Shown piece by piece: positions 59,901-64,000 of a stretch of DNA of 64,000 nucleotides. The position numbers and the translations under genes are program-made. This stretch comes from Orthonyx spaldingii. Its lineage: Eukaryota > Chordata > Aves > Passeriformes > Orthonychidae. How positions within the stretch are numbered: the first letter of the stretch is position 1; each line of letters opens with the position of its first letter. The stretch lies in the NCBI GenBank assembly GCA_013397795.1, contig VZTJ01000298.1, positions 1-64,000 on the forward strand, written 5' to 3'. The notes under the pieces were generated by a model, which was given only the letters and a program-made list of their open reading frames with translations, did not search any database and was not told where the DNA came from.

Positions 59901-62900
59901 GGTTTTTATTTTGTTTAGCTGCTCATGTTTCTCACCTGGAGAATGTGTCTGAAGAAGAAATGAATAGACTCCTGGGGATTGTATTGGATGTGGAATACCT
60001 GTTCACCTGTGTCCACAAAGAAGAAGATGCAGACACCAAGCAAGTTTATTTCTACCTATTCAAAGTAAGCTGAACTTGTGGAGTATCTTCTCAGATTTTT
60101 CACTTTCTCACACATAAGCCAATTTCACTGCCCCTCGGGCATGGATTGACTTTATCTGCTGAGACAGTTTTTCTCTAGGATGATGCTCTACTGTGGGCTG
60201 GACATTCTGGTACTTGCAATGTACTGATTCCAAAAGTCATTGAGATGATTGAGGAACTGACCCTGAGTCCCATCTATAAACTGCACACCGTTCTTCACTG
60301 ACATACCAGGAAAAGTCAGTTGACAGGAATGGTAGCTTAGCTACCTGCATTTCCTCAGTGAAGCTTCTTGTATGCATTTCAGAGAAGGTGTTTTCACAGT
60401 GAAGTTTAGTATTTACAAATTCAGATGATTAAACAAGCAGATATATTGCCAGGAGAATTTCAGTGCTGTTCACAGTGTGTTGTACCCTTGTCACTTCCAT
60501 TGACTCTATGTATGAAAATATACTAACTTAAAAATTCGTGGTTTTTTAACAGCTTTTGAGGAAGTGCATTTTACAGATGGGAAAACCTGTAGTAGAAGGA
60601 TCTTTGGAAAGCCCCCCATTTGAGAAACCTAGCATTGAACAGGTAAAGAGTCAAAAAGTGCATTTGGTTGGTGTGTGATGGGTTTTTTATTTATGTATTT
60701 ATTTTTAAATTTTATTATGTTGGGGGTTTGGAGGCTTTGTTTGTTTGGGGATTTTTTGTGGTTTGTTTTTCTTTTTGTAAATGTAGGTGTCACCGAAAAC
60801 TGCAGGAAAAACAGAAACCCTCTAACAACATTTTTAGTGTTAGAGAATCAAGACATTACTTTATTACTGGCAGGATGTGCAACAGAAATAATTTCCTCCA
60901 CACATAGCCCAGGTGTGCAGAGAAAATCATTCCATCACACATGAGTTTTACAGGATTTTCGCTTAAATTTTATACAGTCAAAGCCCCATACAGATACATT
61001 GGTTTAATGTTCATTGGCTCTAAGGTACATATTTCTTAGTATTTGGTTTTCTATTGGACCCTGGTTTCTTTGCCTCAGATGTTAATTAGGTCCTCGCTCC
61101 TTGATTTTCTTATCAGCCTTCTCTGGACCAGGTGTGCCAACCATGCCAGGGGGGCAGCGTCTGAGTAATGGTCGTTGATGTTTGCTGATGACCGCTGATG
61201 TTCTGCTGATGGTCGTTATCATTCTGGGTATCTTTTGGGCTACTCCCTGGTCTGCTGAGATGTTAAGCCCATCAGGCCTCACCTAGTGAAACAATGTCTG
61301 GGGAAGAAACTTCAGTTCCCTTCCCCCGAGGCATAGGCGAACAAACCTGACTGAAGTTATGAGACAAAAATTTTAAACTTGGTATGTTTTCCGGCATAGG
61401 CACTGGTTTTGAAAACAGGGTATTTTAGGCACTTTGCAGATGTTTCTGTGTTCTGCTTAGGACAAAATAGGGGACTATGGGAGATTGCGGTTGCTACTCC
61501 TTTTAATGTTCGTACAATAGTTGCGTTATTTGACTTCTCTCATCATTCGTCTTACGCTTTAATGAGACTGACTTTTTTTGTGGGTTTAGAGAATTAACTT
61601 GAAATGCTACTGTTATGTGGGCAGTTCTAATCTTACTTTGTTTCGAGTGATGAAAAATGCTGTTGAAGTTTTGAAATCCAATATTAAAATGGCATTTGCC
61701 TTCTGTATATCCAGAAAAATGTTACAGTCCAATTCAGTGAGATCATAGCCTTCTCTTTCAAAGGGTACACAAGAAAAAAACAAAGCTGAAACCAAAGAAT
61801 AATTGAGGCTTTTGTAACTCTCGGTAGATAAAGAACATATGACAAATTCAGTTTTTGGTTAAGCAAGCTCCTAAGAATGCACTTCTGGCAGACAAGTGGG
61901 CCCATTAACTCCAGTGAGAGTATGCAGAGGCTCACATACCTCGCTGAAACAGGAGCTTGATGTTTTCCCATCCCTGGATTAATGGATGTTATATTGTTAA
62001 ACAGGATAATTTAAATGTGAAAACTGTTATGTGCAGTAATTATTTCTTTGCAACTCTCACTTCTTATCAGGAAGATCACTTATTTCAGGAAGATCAAACC
62101 ACTTTATTGCTGAATTTCTGAGAAGTCTTCACTTTAAGTTTTTTAGTTTGAGTATAAACAAGAAATTTGTATGTAATCTCTGTAGGCTCCTAATCCTTAA
62201 AATACACTATTAAAAAGGTTTTGTACTATGCAATTTTTTGTCAAATTCTTCATAATGTTCAAGTTGCTTAAGAAAATAAAACGTAGAGATTAAAGGGTAA
62301 TTCTTCTTACAGTTTATTTTGAAATAATTTCCCCTTTAAAAACCTGTATTTTAAATTCTGTTTTTAGCAGCTCAACAACTCACTCAAAATTATTTGCTAA
62401 GCACTGGTATTACAATGGATTTATAAAATATGTGTGTTGCAGCACTTTTAGTTACCCATTTCAATCACATTCAGTTGTTTTTTCTTCAAACTGGACAGCA
62501 TCCAGAGTGCAATGAGGAGACATGATTGTGAAGTATTAAGACTTCTTGAAGAAATAATACCATAAGTAGAAGTCCATAAGCCCTAATCTGTAACTGAAAA
62601 GTAGCTAGAGAGTTTTGAGGGTGATAGGTGATTCATGTATAGATGAAAGCCTACCAGAACTTTCTCTGTTCGCTGGCTTTGAGAAGGAAGGAAAAAAGGA
62701 ATTTTTCCTTCTTTCCTTTTAAATCAGCTGCTGATAGTGGGTTAAAAATACCTGGATGTACCTTGTGCTGTGTACACAGGTACCAGCCTGTGGCAGCTAC
62801 ATAAGTAGCTGAGCAAGGAGTTCATGGTCTCCAATATTTCTTTTCTTTGTTATGCAATGCAAGTTCTTAATAAACATAAAGTTAGGACTGTGTGAGGATG

Positions 62901-63134
62901 CTCCTATAAAAATTATGCTAAATTATTAAACAGAATTTTCTTACTTTTTAAGGGTGTGAATAATTTCGTGCAGTACAAATTTAGCCACTTACCCTCGAAG
63001 GAAAGGCAAACAATAGTGGAACTGGCTAAAATGTTCCTGAACCGCATTAACTACTGGCACCTGGAGACACCTTCTCAGCGAAGACTAAGATCACCCAATG
63101 ATGATATTGCAGGGTATAAAGTGAATTATACCAG
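46646..63134 (+). CDS. KAT2B: KAT2B (PCAF) histone acetyltransferase, 5' partial, five coding exons
   Basis: Exons 46646-46708 (3' end of exon 1), 55142-55268, 59919-60064, 60553-60642 and 62953-63134 join in frame, with GT-AG introns and matching phases. They spell the PCAF N-terminal region: QLRAAPRAKKLEKLGVYSAC, EESCKCNGWKNPNP, CRSCSHAL, HVSHLENVSEEEMNRLLGIV, CVHKEEDADTKQVYFYLF, FVQYKFSHLP and MFLNRINYWHLETPSQRRLR. KAT2B is a nuclear lysine acetyltransferase of the PCAF/SAGA-type complexes, acetylating mainly histone H3 and several transcription factors. The acetyltransferase and bromodomain exons lie beyond the right edge. This N-terminal domain distinguishes KAT2A/2B from yeast Gcn5. KAT2B rather than KAT2A follows from the neighbours RAB5A and EFHB and from the residues seen. 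The first part of exon 1, including the start codon, is missing. Confidence 0.96.
46709..55141 (+). other. KAT2B: KAT2B intron 1
   Basis: About 8.4 kb. The first kilobase is CpG island, the rest AT-rich with poly-T tracts (48287-48302 and 51802-51829). No internal exon recognised. Confidence 0.85.
51802..51862 (+). repeat. Poly-T tract
   Basis: 28 consecutive T at 51802-51829, followed by GTGTATGTGTGTGG and another T-rich run. Confidence 0.98.
55142..55268 (+). CDS. KAT2B: KAT2B coding exon 2
   Basis: 127 bases encoding AEESCKCNGWKNPNPPPTPP through RAELQQAAVSLAEPCRSCSH to AL, acceptor TTTGGTTTCAG, donor GTGAGC. Several conserved cysteines. GC content is sharply higher than in the flanking introns. 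Confidence 0.97.
55972..56445 (-). mobile_element. CR1 LINE 3' fragment, long copy
   Basis: The plus strand begins CAGAATCACAGAATAGTTTG, then AGTTGGAAGGGACC and AAAGATCATCTAGTCCAACC. It continues through CATCACCTCTCTGGGCAACT and CCTTGTCCTGTCACTACCTG to CAGCCTCAGATCATC, about 470 bases of CR1 3' sequence in KAT2B intron 2. Confidence 0.95.
56951..56982 (+). repeat. Poly-T tract, 32 bases
   Basis: Uninterrupted T run in KAT2B intron 2. A shorter run of about 14 T is at 57981-57994. Confidence 0.98.
59919..60064 (+). CDS. KAT2B: KAT2B coding exon 3
   Basis: 146 bases encoding AHVSHLENVSEEEMNRLLGI through LDVEYLFTCVHKEEDADTKQ to YLFK, acceptor TTTTGTTTAG, donor GTAAGC. Confidence 0.98.
60553..60642 (+). 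CDS. KAT2B: KAT2B coding exon 4
   Basis: Thirty codons reading LLRKCILQMGKPVVEGSLES then PPFEKPSIEQ, phase 0, acceptor TTTTTTAACAG, donor GTAAAG. It is one codon shorter than the human exon as I remember it (SLES against SLEKK). Confidence 0.97.
60838..61422 (-). mobile_element. Solo LTR of an endogenous retrovirus in KAT2B intron 4
   Basis: Read on the minus strand, U3-like sequence is followed by a TATA-like TATAAAATTT (near 60970), a poly(A) signal AATAAA (near 60865), and an end TGATTCTCTAACA, so the plus-strand copy begins TGTTAGAGAATC at 60838. Flanks carry ttttag at 60832-60837 and again at 61423-61428, a candidate 6-base target duplication, although this makes the far terminus TA instead of TG. 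No viral coding sequence is present. Confidence 0.75.
61168..61218 (-). repeat. Tandem GCTGATG-type repeat inside the LTR
   Basis: Four copies of an approximately 10-11 base unit built on (G/C)(T/C)TGATG, reading GTTGATG, GCTGATG, GCTGATG, GCTGATG on the plus strand, in the U3 part of the element. Confidence 0.8.
62953..63134 (+). CDS. KAT2B: KAT2B coding exon 5
   Basis: 182 bases encoding GVNNFVQYKFSHLPSKERQT through IVELAKMFLNRINYWHLETP to YKVNYT plus two bases, acceptor TTACTTTTTAAG, donor GTAATG. The next exon lies beyond the window. Confidence 0.98.
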
Positions 63135-64000
63135 GTAATGCTGCTTTTGCTTGTTAGGAGTCTTCCTTACAAATAGGGCGTGTACAAACTTCAGGAATAC
63201 ACCAGGATCTTTATGCCATAGATGGACCTTGTGAATTCTTGCGGCCATGGATTTAACATGAAGACCTAAGGGTTTTAGTGAGACTATATCAGTTTCACAT
63301 CCATCCTTGTGTCTTGAGAGATGTGCTTTATCAGCCAAGAACAGGGAGTAGAGGCTGGAGCACTTGTGTCTAACAATGCTTTTGCAAGTTCTGTGGTTGT
63401 GAAGTGCTCTAGGTCTTCTTAAGGTATTAGCCTCATGTAAGATCCCTATTTATTATTCAACTCAAAAAAGAGAGAAGATAACATTAAGGGTTGTAAAGCA
63501 TCACTGAAACCAAATCGCAGAGGAGTTGAAAAATCAAACTGGATTTGTGAGAGCTTGAATGCTAAATGGGGAAACGATACTACTAGCTTCCTTAAAATTA
63601 TAGTTCTTGTTATGACCTTCTAATGCATTGTTAGAATTCAAAGGAATAACTTAGTCGCTGGAGGAAGAAGAGCTAGGATAAAAAGATATGTCTGTCTTTA
63701 TTTTCTTTTTCTTACAAGAGTAGTGCAGTGGCTTTTTCAGTGAGCACAGTGAGAGCAGTTAAGGGTTCTGCTGGTGCAGGGAGCAGGTAGTTAACCTCTG
63801 TCAGCACCCTGTTCTTGGGAACGGCTGGGATGCTCTGCTGGCCGAGGAGAAGCACCACGTCTGGCTGTGTTCCTGGTGGCCTATCCTCTTATAGACCTGC
63901 TTTCCATGAAGGAGAACAGCAAACCCTGGTGTGAGTTGAGACTCTGGCTAGTGACAGAGCAGACTGCAGTGTCTATGTCCAACTCAGGTGTCCTGTCACC
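63135..64000 (+). other. KAT2B: KAT2B intron 5, left part
   Basis: No exon or repeat recognised to the window end. Confidence 0.7.

Noticed and set aside
1..64000. Bacterial-type features such as operons, CRISPR arrays, toxin systems or riboswitches
   Set aside because: The window is vertebrate nuclear DNA; no such structures are present. I also saw no convincing tRNA or rRNA gene.

Overview
This is vertebrate nuclear DNA, almost certainly avian. Compact split genes have GT-AG introns, CpG-island promoters stand in AT-rich intergenic DNA, CR1 LINE 3' ends are scattered about, and there are bird-type solo LTRs. Gene order and strands are EFHB(-), RAB5A(+), PP2D1(-), KAT2B(+), the amniote order I recall for human 3p24. 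The assembly has two N gaps (15074-15475 and 36008-36075) and a single N at 46644 that appears to hide missing sequence.

Region by region: (1) 1-9150 holds the 5' two thirds of EFHB on the minus strand. Nine coding exons join in frame into 333 codons, and the EF-hand exons lie off the left edge. A retroviral LTR end sits at the left edge, and the promoter is a CpG island with a GC-rich minisatellite. (2) 9150-14770 is gene-free apart from an ERVL-type solo LTR and a CR1 fragment. (3) 14770-31305 is RAB5A: a CpG-island promoter partly lost in the first gap, five coding exons giving a complete 215-residue protein, and a 3' UTR of about 1.4 kb. (4) 31489-36850, minus strand, carries a clearly recognisable but broken PP2D1: two exons with several in-frame stops and at least three frameshifts, although the intervening splice sites still look intact. 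(5) 36860-46050 is mostly gene-free, with a few unexplained open stretches and an isolated GC-rich islet at 45.1 kb. (6) 46050-64000 is the 5' part of KAT2B (PCAF): a large CpG island, the 3' end of exon 1, and coding exons 2-5. The bromodomain and acetyltransferase exons lie beyond the right edge. KAT2B introns carry a long CR1 copy, poly-T tracts and a minus-strand solo LTR.

The genes act in unrelated processes: EFHB in cilia and calcium handling, RAB5A in early endosome traffic, KAT2B in histone acetylation. They are neighbours by ancient synteny, not an operon. The most notable observation is the decayed PP2D1, which converges tail to tail on RAB5A with about 200 bp between the RAB5A polyadenylation signal and the PP2D1 terminal stop. 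I found no previously undescribed multi-gene system.
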